A stretch of DNA of 64,000 nucleotides. Origin: Gymnopus androsaceus JB14. Taxonomy: Eukaryota > Basidiomycota > Agaricomycetes > Agaricales > Omphalotaceae. The stretch covers positions 666,033 through 730,032 of the forward strand of contig ML769386.1 of assembly GCA_009733575.1 (NCBI GenBank). Direction: 5' to 3'. Each line of letters starts with the position of its first letter. Position 1 is the stretch's first letter. A model generated the notes under the pieces. The model was not told the DNA's origin. It ran no database searches and saw only the letters and a list, made by a program, of their open reading frames with translations. The translations under genes were made by a program, and so were the position numbers. This document shows positions 47,073 through 59,669 of this stretch, in pieces.

Positions 47073-47766
47073 CTAACCAGGACTAGACTCGGAAGATGTC
47101 GATGAGGAATTGTCGGTACCAGCGAAGCGGTAAATCATGAAAGAAACAAAAGTGACCACAATTAGGTCAAGACTATTGATTCCAGCTGAAAATATTTCAA
47201 GCGATGGACGACGGGGTCTGGATACTATGCCGAGCTTAGCGCGTTTATAACGCGCAAGAGGGAGTTGGGAGTTATCGTCCAGGATGAGCTGATACCGCCG
47301 GGGAATCAGACATCGATAATGAGCACTGAAGACAGAGGACTCACAACAGGGTATTGAATGAATATTTGCCATTTATAAGGCTTGAAATCAGGACCGGTAA
47401 ATTTCCAGGAACTGCCAGATCAATTTGTACAGCCAGCGACGCAGCGATATCTGAAGTAAGGGCTTACTTCTTCCTCTCCGTCTCGACCACTACATCTCCA
47501 GTCGAATAACAACCGAGCGCGAGCTCAAGGGTCTGCGCTTTGGAAGAGAAATTAAGCAGTAATCCGCCTATGGAAGGATACTCAAGGCGTCCTATTTCCG
47601 TCGCAATGTTACCAGCTAAACTGCTTTCTCTTTCGAAGCGCCGGACGGTCGTGCATTTGGCCTTTCCCTGAAGGAGTTCTTGTGTGCGCGACGTATATAA
47701 AGGAATACCATCGGAGGTTATGAAGTCTGTTCGAGCTGGGTCATTCTGCACAAGCACTAGATCCAT
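47073..47766 (-). CDS. DUF6593 protein
   Basis: Two exons: complement(47073..47325, 47468..47766), joined in phase (phase 2), 183 residues. The start is the ATG at 47766; the open frame extends further up only with a GTG. The sequence follows the basidiomycete DUF6593 pattern: GIPLYTSRT, then TTVRRF, TEIGRLEYPSIGG, RRYQLILDDNSQLPLARY, and KLGIVSRPRRPSLEIFSAG followed by a hydrophobic end (LDLIVVTFVSFMIY). The family is abundant in mushrooms and has no known function; the beta-rich pattern resembles a tubby-like fold. Confidence 0.8.
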
Positions 47767-48014
47767 GCGAAGCAAGAGAGAGATGAGCCGTATCACTATC
47801 AAAGTTCCATCTTCTTCGGTGCTCTCGGATTCGGACACGGTATTGCGTGGAATTTCATTTTTCTTGAGCCACGGTGCCGCGAATTAATTTTGGATTCTTA
47901 TTATATGTATAGCTGTGAGATATGTACAAAAAGGTGTACAAAAAGGTGTAGTTAATTAATAGGGTAACAGTCCGACCAAAATCCCAAGGACAAAGTAGTA
48001 AGAATTCTTCGAAA

Positions 48015-49299
48015 TCATCGAGCTCTTTCATTGGGCTCTGCCTCAAAAGGCGTGGTCATGAAACCCAGACTTTCGAGTTCATTTTCATGGCCATTCTGCG
48101 AGCGATCAGGAACTTGGTTGGATGTTCCAGGAAGGCGGAACCAGCCCGGCCTGTTGTGCAATGGGAGTCGAGGGCCAGAATTGGTTGTGTCCCAGTCTGA
48201 TGTCCTGTGAGAGTAAGGGCGGTTACACTCGTCCTCTCTTAGTGATGGATAAAACTGCCGATAGGAGACAAAAGCGAAAAACAAGCCCAAGAAAAACCCT
48301 AAAGCGACGTCTTGCCAGTGGTGCCTCCGGTCTGCAATACGGGTCAAGCAGATCCAGATGGAAAAAATGACGGGTGCAGAAACAAGCCAGAGTTTGTACT
48401 AGAATATGCAATCTTTCAGTGCCTCTTCAGCGTCAAGTATGGAGAAGTTTACAGAGTATGCTTTGCCATCGAAGATGTGTAACTTTCCAGCTAGGTATAG
48501 GCTCAAGAATCCAAAGCCCGTCGCTGACAAAATCGCGTGCCCACTAAAGAAGCTACGCATTCCGTCTATGAGGAAGGCCGTATCAGTGCTTTGACAGATC
48601 TCAATATTTGCCAGGCCGAAAGATTGATTGTTGACTGCTCCGGGAGGAGGTTGGCATCTTGCAATGAAATCTGAGCAAAACGATCAGCATTATCAGGATT
48701 GGTATGATGTGTTTGCGTACCTGGACGAGGTCTGCCAACCAATATACGGATAAATTGGACAAGACTTCCTGAGACGCTATATCCAATGGTCACTGTGAAA
48801 CAGATAGTTAAGTAAACAAGCCCAGCAAACGGAACGGAGACGTACAACCAAGCAGGCTAGCATGCAATTCGGACCATATACGAAAGCTGAACACAAAGTG
48901 ACCAATGATGAGTGAGATGTAGGGAATGGCCAAAAAGACGGCAAGCAAGTCATTCTGTAGATATTGATATTGAGCCCCGGAAGTCAGAGATAAAACTGCG
49001 GCATACCGAAACTGTTTGTGGATTCTTAATAGAAAACTGGATGCTAGTATCGTTCAATGAGAATTCGGGAATTTGCTGGAATCGTTGAAGATAGACCAGA
49101 CAAAAAAGACTATGTTATCCAACATTCATTTGGTTTTAGAATGGAACTACAGAAGAGAACAGCTTCTCTCACGCTATTACGACGGCAAGAATCCTGCAGG
49201 AAATATGGTCAGCGTGCAGAGCGAATTCAATAGAAGGACGGCGTACCAGTCAATGCCGTACGAAATAACAAGACGCGACTTTGGACCCAACCTGGGCAT
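48015..49299 (-). CDS. Lipid phosphate phosphatase (PAP2, DPP1/LPP type)
   Basis: Six exons: complement(48015..48398, 48453..48670, 48721..48792, 48849..48954, 49007..49109, 49181..49299), in phase, 333 residues, the usual length. The three PAP2 motifs are present in order: RPRP at the exon end near 48721 (motif 1), FFSGHAI (motif 2, SGH) and RIADRRHHWQD (motif 3, the R...HxxxD type). Around six membrane helices and the start SRLVISYGIDWYAVLL are typical of Dpp1-like enzymes, which dephosphorylate diacylglycerol pyrophosphate and phosphatidic acid in the vacuole or ER membrane. The motif residues all look intact. A polar C-terminal tail of about 80 residues follows. Confidence 0.9.
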
Positions 49300-50529
49300 T
49301 CGTGAAGCTTGTAGTAACCTTTTTCGTAGAGGCAAGACAAGAACAAGGCATGGCGGTGATTAATTGAAAGAGGTTGCTGCCGATGGGCTGTTCGGTGATA
49401 GCCCTGCTGTCACGTGGTCCCCATTTCTTCCTTCAACTCGAACGTCAACGACAAACTTGGAATCTATGCGCATAGAGGAGGGACTCGGATATGGCGGAAC
49501 GACCTGAAGCTCTATTGGCCGCTCATTCATTTGTAAGGAACCCGCTCAAAGAGTATAACGGAGAACGAATCTCCAGTCAATCAAAGTCAGTGTCAAACTT
49601 GCTGTTCAGCTCCTTGTGTTTGATATTTTTAACCTCTCCGCGTTTTGTTTATGCCTTTTCAGTAACGAGTTGACCGTCCCATACTCCTTTCGCTGGCCCC
49701 GAAAAACTTGAAGCTGCAAGTAGCACACAGCTCCCGAGTCGGAGTCCCGACGCATTCTTTGCCGGCAAATGCCGCATGACACCTGACCTGTACGGTCTAC
49801 CTGTTCCTTCTTCTCATGTTTTTACACTCGAGTTCGCCGCGTCCTCACTGCACCCATTACCAGGCCGTTAGTGCAAGAATGGTATGCTACCGTTATGTCG
49901 AGCAGAAATCCGGATGTTCCGAATACGAGGTCGCTGGTATGTTCTTAATATCATTCGTAATGGCTCAATCCATTGACGGAATCAGCTTTGTCAACTATGT
50001 ATTGGTTTTGTCAACATCTATTAGTCCGATGGTTTCAGGGAAGGTCGGGCATGGACACTCTCCGCGGACTAGCCTAATTCGATGGTCTGGACACGGTATC
50101 CGCCGGTAAATAAATCTATTAGTTGGAGAGTACCTGCTCAGTTATTCAGACTCAGAGCTTGGCCCACGCGTTCGGATGGTCTAGGACAATTTGACGCGTG
50201 ACGTCTGAGGCGTTCGCTGTTCGACACAAGCTCAGGCTGGAAACATCGATTTGTCTGTTCGAAAGAAAAGAAGTATGTAGATGATAAGTAGCAGTAGGCA
50301 AGTAGGTAGAATATGCAAAGAATTAAGTACTAAATGCTAGGATATGGTAAGAGAAAATAACAAGCAAATAATTAAGATGACGAGTACACCAGACGGCGGC
50401 GTAACGTCAAATAAAACTGCGCCAGTCGCGACTTGCAAATAAATTCAGCCCTGAGCCTTCCAGGACATTGGGAATCCGATAGCGCCAAGCTGGCGGTAGC
50501 AGCAGAATATAGCCGTAAGGAGAAGCGTG
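49300..50529. other. Gene-free region
   Basis: The region is upstream of the phosphatase and downstream of the Cys-rich gene. No gene is recognised. Part of it (50372-50529) is open in one frame but continues the Cys-rich gene only if a different splice site is used. Confidence 0.45.
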
Positions 50530-50988
50530 TCAAACGCATCCTCTCAATGGTCTCAGCACCCCTGCACATCGGCAGCGCAGTCAGTAGGGATAGAAGCTCA
50601 TGGAATTGCATGTACTTACGGGCAATAAGTTCGAGAATGTGGGCAGAGCGGGCACCAGGCCGGCGGGCAGCGACTCGGATGTAGCAAAGGCATGAAGAGC
50701 ACCATACTTTATGGTACGCGTCTATTGGGTAATGAGCATTGTAATATGGGGTTCGATTCAGAGAAACGTACCGTCCAAGAAGTGCATAGGATCTGACGGG
50801 GGCTTGTCGTTCGGGCACCCGCAGCGTACAAGATAATGGGAGTCGAAGTGCTGGCAGTGGGCGGGAAGCTTGTCGTTCGGGCACTCGCAGCGTACAAGAT
50901 AACGCGAATTGCGAGAACTCTGTGGAATAGCCGTCTTGTCATCGTACGAGCTGCGGGGTGAAGTGTCTGTAGAGTTTGCGATGGACAT
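50530..50988 (-). CDS. Small Cys-rich protein with an internal repeat
   Basis: Three exons: complement(50530..50561, 50620..50721, 50772..50988), in phase, 116 residues. It contains two copies of a 22-24 residue unit, YLVRCECPNDKLPAHCQHF and YLVRCGCPNDKPPSDPMHF, followed by a third Cys cluster (KVWCSSCLCYIRVAARR). There is no signal peptide, so it is probably intracellular. The paired CxC and CxxC spacing could bind zinc. I do not recognise the family. The last short exon is uncertain; another acceptor would extend the protein to 50372. Confidence 0.5.
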
Positions 50989-52306
50989 ATTGGGCTGGGA
51001 AGTGGGTTGGGGAGAGTAGTGAATGACTTGGAAGGAGAATTCGAGGCCTAATATACCAGTCGAGTTCACCGTCAAATCGGAGAAGGAAAATTAGGTTGAA
51101 TTAATAAGGCGAAATTTCTTCGGGAGCCTGATCGCCTAGTAGGAATCCATGCCATTGAATTCTGGCGTTCCGCTGGGTTCTGTTGATCTCGAAAAAGAGG
51201 AATGTTACATTTCTCTAAATCTGGAGAACAAGTCCCCGTCTCCATCCTAGATCCAGCGTGAAACACGGATCTGCAGGCTTTTTTTTCCGGTACTGCGTGA
51301 GTGAGGAGAGGAAGAGAGATCGTTGGGACACAGCATATTAAAAGTTGGCTTTGTTTGTCCTGTTTTCCAACGGCGACGTTGTGTTATCACTGAACCACTT
51401 CTTCAAATCGCTCTCAAGACTCAAAATTGACGGGCAAATCGATGTTTTAGGCAAGACGATACCTAAGGGTGCGGGCATTAAAAAAAAACCGGTAGTCTCC
51501 AGCCATTTCATGCAGGTCATCAAATTTAGAAGTGATGTTGCTGCCATGCTTCGGTTAGCAAGGGCGTTCTCGTGGTACTCCCAACATCTAACCTCTTTGC
51601 ACATCAACAACATTGATGTTCGCTTTACCTGGCTCCTGCACCCTCTGCACCACCCTGAATCCTCCGAGGCGCTTTCTGTCGGTCTGCACTGGCCTTTGTA
51701 TTACACCGCTTGCCCTGCAAACTTTCATTTCTCATTCTGACGCTGCACGATCGTACCCATCATCTTTTGGCTTACATCAAGCTAAGCTTGCTTTAACTTA
51801 TTTGGGTGATATTTAGGAGTCGCGGAAAGCTCGTTGTCTTCCATGTCCGCTACACTGCACCCAACAGGTCAATTTATTAAAGAGAGACCAAGAGAGCGGC
51901 TCATTCGCTCCAATGAGCTTCCTAGCTTTTGTCGGTGGTGAATTTATGTGTCATTTCCGTGTAGCATGTCCTCTTGATCTCCTCTCACATCTCCGTGTAC
52001 CCCGATCGTTTTGATTTCATAAACACTGATGACAGTGCTATGTTGACCGGGATACTCGCATCGAAAACTTGAAGCTTGCTCACTTGAAGCTGCCGAGAGT
52101 CACATGAGCGTGTCGGCGAGATTACTTCAACTTGGTTCAGGTCCAAATTACCCAAATGAGGTCTGCTCTCAGGCTGCTTTGCTGGCGGCTTCGAAATCTC
52201 TCAGTGGCAATATTATGAGTGTCATGTGGCCTTATCTATACTCTTGTTTTCTTCCAAAGTCCTCTGCGAGTCCTCTGCCACAGCCCGCCCTCTGGCGGCA
52301 TCAGCC
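50989..52306. other. Gene-free region
   Basis: This region lies between the Cys-rich gene (minus) and the helical-bundle/TPR gene (plus) and should hold both promoters. Open frames up to about 130 codons exist (51345-51740) but show no domain or splice evidence. Confidence 0.45.
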
Positions 52307-54094
52307 ATGTCAGAGCTGATTGCTCTGGTGTCCACTACGATATCCATTACGCTTCAGATTAAAAGCTGGATCGAGCAGGTATGCACAAACACTGCGATTT
52401 GGCCACGATGGTGACGATGGAACCTTCGTAGATTAGTTATAATCAGGAAACCCGCCTGCTATTGATCCACCGTATCACGGGCGCTTTAACACAGCTACAA
52501 ATCGAAACAAAAAAAATAGTATCAAGTTCATCTTCAGAAGATCTTAGTCGCTCTTTGCAGAAACTGAAGAGGTGAGGTGCTAGTCGCCATTAAACATTGT
52601 GTATATTAAATTGACTGATCTCGACAGCGATTTACAACGAGTGTTGGGACAGTGTCGAAAGACTAAGACCCACGCCAGCACGCTTGGTGCGAGGCTTCGA
52701 GAATGGATCGACAAAGATTCCGTTTCCTCAGCTCTTCATGCCATAGAAACGCAGATTTCGTACTGTTTCCAGGAGTTTGGTGTTCGTGACTTTAACTCTG
52801 TTCCGTAACACCGTTAAAATTAACCTGTCAAAATCAGGTATTGGGCACTGTAAGAATTGAACGGAAACTTGGAGATCACAATGCTCAAATTAATCGTAAA
52901 CTGGACGAACTATTACGAAGGAATCCCCCTCGAAACATTCATCAGACCAGTAGCCAGAATGCGGTTCGCCCAGTTGCAGTAATGCTACAGGCACGGAAAA
53001 GCGGCAGCAGTACTGTCACCAGCAGCAGTAAGAACTTGGCACCAGATGCTGCAGGTCCTACGAAAAAGGCTGTTACCTTTTCCTTACCCACTCCAACTCG
53101 CGCTAAATCGTACACTTCCACATCTACGGCTTCCACCTCCGATCGAAGTTTCATTCGTTCTGGCGCTTCCTCTCCACCTGCGACAATGATAAGCAATACA
53201 CCATCACCACACCCCTCTTCCGTTCATAGATCTACTTATTTCATCCCCGCTGCAAAGTCGGAGACTAGTATATCCTCGTCTCAGATTTCCCCGACAGGCC
53301 AGGATCTCACAGACGGCGACTCTCTATGCGTATTTCAGGCCAACAAGTTCGATTCCGAATGTAAACGGTTGAGATCGCTGCAACAGCTGTCAGAGGCGTT
53401 AATCCCCGGAAGGAAAGCAGTCGCTCTGAGACGAATGGTATATGCCACGGAAACGAATGTCACGACTACAGCGGCGTTGGCCCGGTCTCTTACTTACTTG
53501 GCGAGGTGTTTGAAAGACATCCATGTCGATTCTCATCTCACTGGAGCCAGAGTCAGTGCTGAACTGGGGGCGGTTCTCGCGGAGAGTGTGGAGCTCTACA
53601 AGCTGGTATTCAAGGAAGACAAGGCATGCAGAATAGATCTGGCTACAGCTTTGTACAACCTGTCTGTACGCCAGAGTGAACCGGTATCTCAGAAAACGAA
53701 CCCGTTCAACAAATCCTCGCTGAGATCGAATAATTTGGTTGCTGCATTAACCGCTGCGGAAGAAGCCGTCCATCACTTTACTGTGCTGGAGAGGGAGGAT
53801 CCAGATGCTTATGGGATGGATTTGGCAAATGCACTACTCAATACAAGCTTCATCCTCTCCGATACGAAGAATCACGAGAAGGCATTGACGATCTCTCGCA
53901 AGGCGGTTATGCTCGCATATAGATTCACTTCTACCGACCCTCACACCCAGGAACGAGCGAGGAATATCCGGACCTTACACAAAGCGTTGATGCGTGTTTC
54001 TTATTGCTTGGACAGTCTTGGAAGGACCGAGGAATCGCAGGAGGCAGAGATGGAAGCCAACGATGTTTTGAAGAAACCATTTTTTACATCTTGA
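52307..54094 (+). CDS. N-terminal helical bundle plus TPR-like C-terminus
   Basis: Four exons: 52307..52378, 52447..52571, 52628..52781, 52838..54094, in phase, 535 residues. Residues 1-115 are strongly helical with the pattern of the four-helix bundles of MLKL and related cell-death executors (LIALVSTTISITLQIK, then HRITGALTQLQIETKKI, then LQKLKSDLQRVLGQC). A basic, Ser/Thr-rich linker follows (about 150-280), and from about 300 a set of paired helices with TPR character (LARSLTYLARCLKDI, DLATALYNLSVRQ, DLANALLNTSF and HEKALTISRKAVMLAYRF). I infer a regulated membrane-acting or signalling protein similar to fungal NLR-type partners, but there is no NTPase domain and the N-terminal resemblance rests on pattern only. 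It could equally be a plain TPR scaffold. Confidence 0.75.
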
Positions 54095-54136
54095 ACAGGT
54101 AACATATCGATGCGTAGGTATTATGGTCGTAAAATA

Positions 54137-55393
54137 TCAATAAAGACTCGTAGTTTTGATCAACCATCCCTCTCTTCTCCTCGTCAATCCTCGGAAAAGA
54201 ACATTAGGACCAAGGAAATCGACTTTGGATATTCCTTTGGCCAATCCCTCTGGGGAACCACTATTGCGCAGATTATAGGCGTCGGTAAATCGCTCGCGAT
54301 CATCTGAAGAGAGGACATCATTCCGAAAATCAATGTCAGCAATGGGCATTTGCAGACTTGTGTATAGTTGAGTCAAGATGTCATATATAGTGACACCAGA
54401 GGTGGAACCAGCCTGAATATCAACATACCAAGGCAAGAGGGGGTGATACAGCTGCAATGTTGGTACAGGAGGAGTTGTAGCTAGCTGAAACAAATCAACC
54501 ACATTCAAATAGCGTTCGGGGTTGTGGAACACTGCTGTCATATAAGAGTGACGAAGATCCAGCATTATGGGATAATTTCGCGGAAATTTATACGATATGA
54601 GTGGGTGCAAGGTATGACTGGAGGACGTGCAGACAGATTCTAAGAAGGACATCGTTAGCAGGTGGAAGTAAACCATGAGAGCAAGAACTCACTTGCTAAG
54701 CAACTTTTTATAAGTGTACATGTGGTCGGCTTATAGCCAGGTCGCCAATGAGCAGGCCGCCCTTTAACTCGTTTTACGGTGACGCGTATAAGCGGTATGG
54801 AGCTTTCATTTAGAGCTCGTATCTTAGCCAAATGTAGTAGATCGTCGCTCGACATGTTATTTGTAGGGAAGGCATGCGGGGTTTGAACGGGTGTGGCTAG
54901 ATAGCCAAAAGGAGGTGGCGGAGGAAGGTTCCATGGATGATGCTGAACTCGGACAGGAGCGTCGTCGTCGTCATCTTCATAAGCAAAATCTGAAATCAAC
55001 GGAGGGATTTCATTCACTGCAGGCGCAGGCGTAGGCATTGGATAGTAAGGTGGTTGATAAGCAGGAACAATGAAAGAAGGAAGAGATTGTGGCGGAGGAA
55101 GAGGAGTTGCGATCCAACCTGGAGTCAGATAAGGACCTATGGGAGGTACGTGCTTGGTATTGTCTGTTAATTTTGGTGTTTCCACTTGGTATGGCGTTCC
55201 AGTCCAATGTGCGTGGTCTACCCCGGACGGTCGAGCAAGGAATCCAGTCGGCCACTGGTAACTGCTCAGATGTAAGTATATCAGAAGACTGGATAGAGTT
55301 TCCTTCCTTCAAACTCACAGACTCGGCCTATTAGGATACGTCAGACGCCTTGTAAATGATAAAGAACGACTTGGATGTGACATACCCATTCAT
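54137..55393 (-). CDS. DUF6699-like protein, proline-rich N-terminus
   Basis: The two main exons are complement(54137..54639, 54693..55261), joined in phase. The C-terminal 140 residues (HPLISYKFPRNYPIMLDLRH, NVVDLFQLATTPPVPTLQL, PWYVDIQAGSTSGVTIYDIL) match the basidiomycete DUF6699 pattern. The N-terminal part is Pro/Tyr-rich with an acidic patch (YEDDDDDAP). The N-terminus is unresolved: an ATG at 55393 begins a short exon (MN...), but the phases to the exon at 55261 do not close with the splice sites I can see. Family function is unknown. Confidence 0.7.
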
Positions 55394-55899
55394 CTTTAGA
55401 AAGGCTGAGAGATTCGTTCAACTTGAGTAGGGCATTGAACAAAGCCGTTTTCTTTTTATAAGCGCGAGTTGTGGGTTTTTTTTGATGTGGCACAGACCGT
55501 TGCACTTAAAAATACAAACCTAAAAATACAAACCGGTTGACTGCTGTAAAGCTTGAAGCGGAAGAAGGACAAAGCAATCTCTTATTGTCCCGATTAGGCC
55601 AAGCGCTGGACGATTACATGACTCGGCCTCTACAGCAGTGGATATAAGTATTTCAATTATGCAATCTCTTGAACCTTTACAGGTATACAGCTTCAATATC
55701 ACAGAAGCACGCACTCTCAGCGCGTAGAGCATCGGCGCAAACAATGGAATTACTACATCAGCGCTGAAGATACTACCTCGGGAGTTGCAACACTAGGTCT
55801 CTATAGGTCTCTATTATGACATTGACAGAGTTAAAAGCTATACAGAAAACTGAGTGCGAATAAGTATTATTGACAGATATCAGAAGAATCATTCAGACA
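55394..55899. other. Gene-free spacer
   Basis: This interval lies between the starts of the DUF6699-like gene and the 3' end of the aminotransferase. No gene is recognised. A short direct duplication (CCTAAAAATACAAACC-like, about 55506-55533) and a doubled TCTCTATAGG (about 55797-55812) are visible. Confidence 0.5.
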
Positions 55900-57719
55900 T
55901 CAACTCACCACTGCTTTCAATGCCTGATCGTAGGGCTCGAAAGCATCTGCTAAAGTCAAGTTCTTTGGCAGCTTCTCTTCCACCGCAGAACCGTCCCCAA
56001 ATTCCGCTACAATTTCTTTGCATGCATCTAGAATTAGTTCGCCTAAAATCTCAAAGTCTTCGATCTGCAAGGTAAGATATGTAAAGGTGATTATTCAGAG
56101 ACGAGATGACTCACCTGTGACCAGATCTAAACAAACGCATTGGAAGAGTGGTCATTTAAGGAGTGGACATTCAAGGAGATAAGCCACGAACCTGTGCACT
56201 ACACCTAGCCCACCATTTTCCGTTATGGTAGAAGAATGCAGGGTAAATCTTCTTCTTAATCAGGAGCTTCTTGCGGAAAGCCATTTCGATGGCAAAATCG
56301 GAGGAGATTTTAGGCGGGAACGGGATAGCGACATTCACCTACAAGTGAGTCAGCTCGGTAGGTATCCAGTGAACAGCTAGGTAGGTAACTTACCATGTTT
56401 AAAGTGAACTCATACCCTTGAGCCTCGTCTATTATTTCCGTTCCTAAAATCGAAGCTAGTCTCCGCCCGCCCTCCAACGCAATTCGATGGCAGTAATCGT
56501 TAATTACGTCTTCGCCGCCTAGCCACTCTCGAAAGTCAAGCGCACAGGAGGCGCTGATGTACGGTACAAAGTCGATGGTACCGTTCCCTAGAGGGAGAAT
56601 GAGAATCTCGCGGAAGATGAGATGATGCCAGACGGACTTGCATTCAAATTGCTCGACGAAATTTGGACCATCACGATTTTTCGGTGAAATGTACGCATAT
56701 GATGTTGGGAAAGAAGACTGTATGATGTGTTGGTTGCTGAAAGGGTCGTGAATATGCAAATAGGATAGATAACAGATACGGGCCAACGTACCGCATGGGA
56801 ACATACAGCAACCCGCATCCTCGTTTAGCAAACAGCCATTTGTGGCAGTTGGTGACCCAGAAATCCGGATCAGCCTTAGCGAGGTTCAAGTTATTCTCCT
56901 GCCCGATGGAATGAGCTGCGTCGATGACACTCCAGACATCTTCTTCTTTACATATCTTGACCATTTCTTTCCAAGGTAAAAGAACACCAGGGGTTGAGAT
57001 CATGGAATCGATTATTGCGACAATCTTAGGACGACCTAGTTTAGTAGTTGCGGACCGGCTCTCGTTGAGGGATCGGAGGTAAGCACGCCAGTTGGTGATA
57101 ATCTCGGCATGAGAAGTCGGAAACATGATTGTAAACTGTATATGTTTGGGATAAGGAGGAATGTCGGAAAGATACTGTGCGGTCCGAGAAATGGAATTGT
57201 AAGTTGTATTACCTGGAGATGAAGATGTAAGGATTTATGAAGAATATTCATGATAATGGACGCACAACTGCAGATGATATCGCCTTCGTTATAGATGAAG
57301 CTTCTCAAAACAGTATTCAGACCATGCGAAGCGTTTGGTACAAAGACTACTTCGTCCATATGAGCGGCACCTATGAATCCAGTCATTCTTTCTCGGACAT
57401 TGCGTATAAGCTCGGTCTGAGTGAAACGATGGAATAGATCTGGATTGCTACACATTGATCGTCACTGTGTATCGAGTCTGAAAAGCGGCCAACACAAACC
57501 CTTCTGCCATTGCATAATAGGGCTTGATAGCCTCAGCAACAGGTACCGGAAGTGATCCATACGATGCTAAGGTAATATAAGGATAAACTCAAGGTGTATT
57601 TTGTGGTACGCACCATGATTCATGTTGATGTACTCTGGGTCGAATGAAAAGCATTTGCGCATTTCATGGCCGAACGGAGGCGGGTCAGATTGAAACTGGA
57701 GCTTGGTCACTTCTGCCAT
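55900..57719 (-). CDS. Class V pyridoxal-phosphate aminotransferase-fold enzyme
   Basis: Nine exons: complement(55900..56064, 56115..56126, 56192..56338, 56394..56587, 56642..56736, 56792..57174, 57213..57447, 57500..57566, 57614..57719), in phase, 467 residues. Class V features are YINMNHASYGSLP at the N-terminus, FVPNASHGLNTVLRS, VWSVIDAAHSIGQ (the PLP-contacting Asp) and TNCHKWLFAKRGCGLLYVP (Schiff-base Lys in HKW). The group includes isopenicillin-N-epimerase-like and hercynylcysteine-sulfoxide-lyase-like (EgtE) enzymes; which reaction applies cannot be decided. The intron between 56642 and 56587 begins with GCAAGT, a GC-AG intron, and one exon is 12 nt (56115..56126). Loss of either would break the frame. 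Confidence 0.9.
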
Positions 57720-59669
57720 GGTATTAAAGCTTGGAGTTCAGGAAAGAGATGCTGACTGTACAGTGTGCGGCAAAGACGCCGCGGCGGCGAAATATCCGAT
57801 ATCTCACGCGAGATCAGGAAGATACAGTGAAAGTAGGTTGGGTAGCCTCAAGCAGGCAATAAGTAGAATGAAAATTAAAACAATAAGATTTCATGATTTA
57901 AGAATAAAGGAGTCAAAGCGGGAACCTGGAAGTAAGCGCGCGCTTACTTCCCCTTTACCAAATCGACGATCAATGCCGTTTATTTTTCTACCTCGCATCG
58001 AAGGTCGGCCTTCTCTCTCATTCTTAGATAGACTATAGAACCCAGCACCGCTTACCACTGCTCATCCAACTGGAGGGAGCAGTTACTTCCTCCCACGAAG
58101 CCCAACCCTATAATCATATCAACCTCCCAGCCTTCCATTGCACCGAGCCGATATATCAATCCGCCGTATAGTGCGTCGCTATAAGGGCTGGCGCGTGAAA
58201 ATGAAGTGTTAGCTCAAACGGCCCGCGCGATTATCGGTTCTTGCAACGACGTCTAGTCCTCCTTGTCTGTTGTAACCGAAAGTACGTCACATTAACTAGC
58301 AGCCATTTATTGGAACGCAAATCTTGACTTCTGTGGTTCAACGACCGAGAAATCCGCGCAATCTTCAGCTCTCTTCGCGGCTGCTACAATGTCATGTACC
58401 TATATGCTGGCAAACGATGTACCCAAGAAATCGCTCCTCTCTTTGGCTCTTTGAGGATGGCCGTACGGTCATGCACTGCTCATTTCCTTGTTAAGGATGT
58501 TTCATAAATTGCTATACGCGCTGGCGAAACATCCTCCTATACTTTAATCAAGGCAAGCGGCACGTCTTCTCGATACGATCCCTAGAACCGACTTCGTTTG
58601 CGCCGATGATTTGGGTCGCTCGAAAGTTAATGGGACGTAGGCTCATCTTTACACAACCTGTCCCAAACTACCATTTCAAGTTTGGAGGTATCTTTGCATT
58701 AGAAGGTATCAGTGCTAATTTCTTGAGTGTTCCAGTAAAGCTTCCGCTTCCCACTCAGTGAGCTGTATCTGTTCAATGTGGTGATGGCAAACATCAAGAG
58801 CGTTCGGGATTCTGTCGCGGCTTGCCGCTAGTATCGCTTGGCAATGAATGGTAAGCAGATAAAGGCGGAACTGCCGACTCTTCTCAAAAATTAGGGAATC
58901 ATTTATTGGAGTAGGGTGATAAGGATGCGAAAGAACAAGACATAGGAGGAGTGAGTCTGTATATTTATTCTCGATTGAAATTGAACCTGAAAATATTTGG
59001 GATTCTCTGTAGACTGTCCGCCCCATATCTGATTCTAGAGTAAGCTTAGTTTTTGGACTAGTGACATCCTCGATTTTAAAGAATGATAATGATCGTGCAG
59101 GTTAGCTATAGTTACTGCTCGGCAACATCCGCGCAGATTCCTTCTCGAAATCAAGTAATATTTGCCCAAAAATTCGTTGGAGTCTGGTAAGGGTTGAGAG
59201 TCCTTGAGGAGGATTGAGGCAGTGTCGCTGGCAGTTCGATGGCCCGTCGCTGCAGCCTAGCATGGATACGGTGGAGCCAGCGGATTGCACGATGGGAGGA
59301 AGCTAATAGAGGCTGTGATGCAGGGTCTGAAAAGGTCCGGGAAACTTTTGGTGTAAGACTAAGTGCAGTCCAGAAATTACACTCGTCTTTCATGTCATAT
59401 CTCACTCAGTCTTTCAGGGATTTCGTGAATGCCGTGTATATGGATTTTTCGGATTATGTATGAGAAGATCGCAGGAAGGAATAAATCAGCTGTCGACTTA
59501 ACCGACTGCTACTACTCTGCATTGGTATTGCCAATTTGTTCTCCATTTTAGGCGCTACCGCACAGCTTCTGGGTTTACTTAAGTATATGTTTTCAATCTC
59601 CTCCGTTATTCTGTCCGCGACCCCCGTCATCAGACTCGTATGAGTTGAACGTGTCGCACAGTTCTTTGC
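57720..59669. other. Gene-free region
   Basis: About 1.95 kb lies between the aminotransferase start (minus) and the proline-rich gene (plus). Small open frames at 58715-59026 and 59102-59405 (minus) show no domain and do not splice into a convincing product. Promoters of both flanking genes are expected here. Confidence 0.45.

Noticed and set aside
51345..51740. 131-codon plus-strand open frame
   Set aside because: No recognisable domain and no promoter or splice context; overlaps a similarly long frame on the other strand.
58715..59405. Cluster of minus-strand open frames that might be one gene
   Set aside because: Frames cannot be joined by convincing splice sites and show no known motif.
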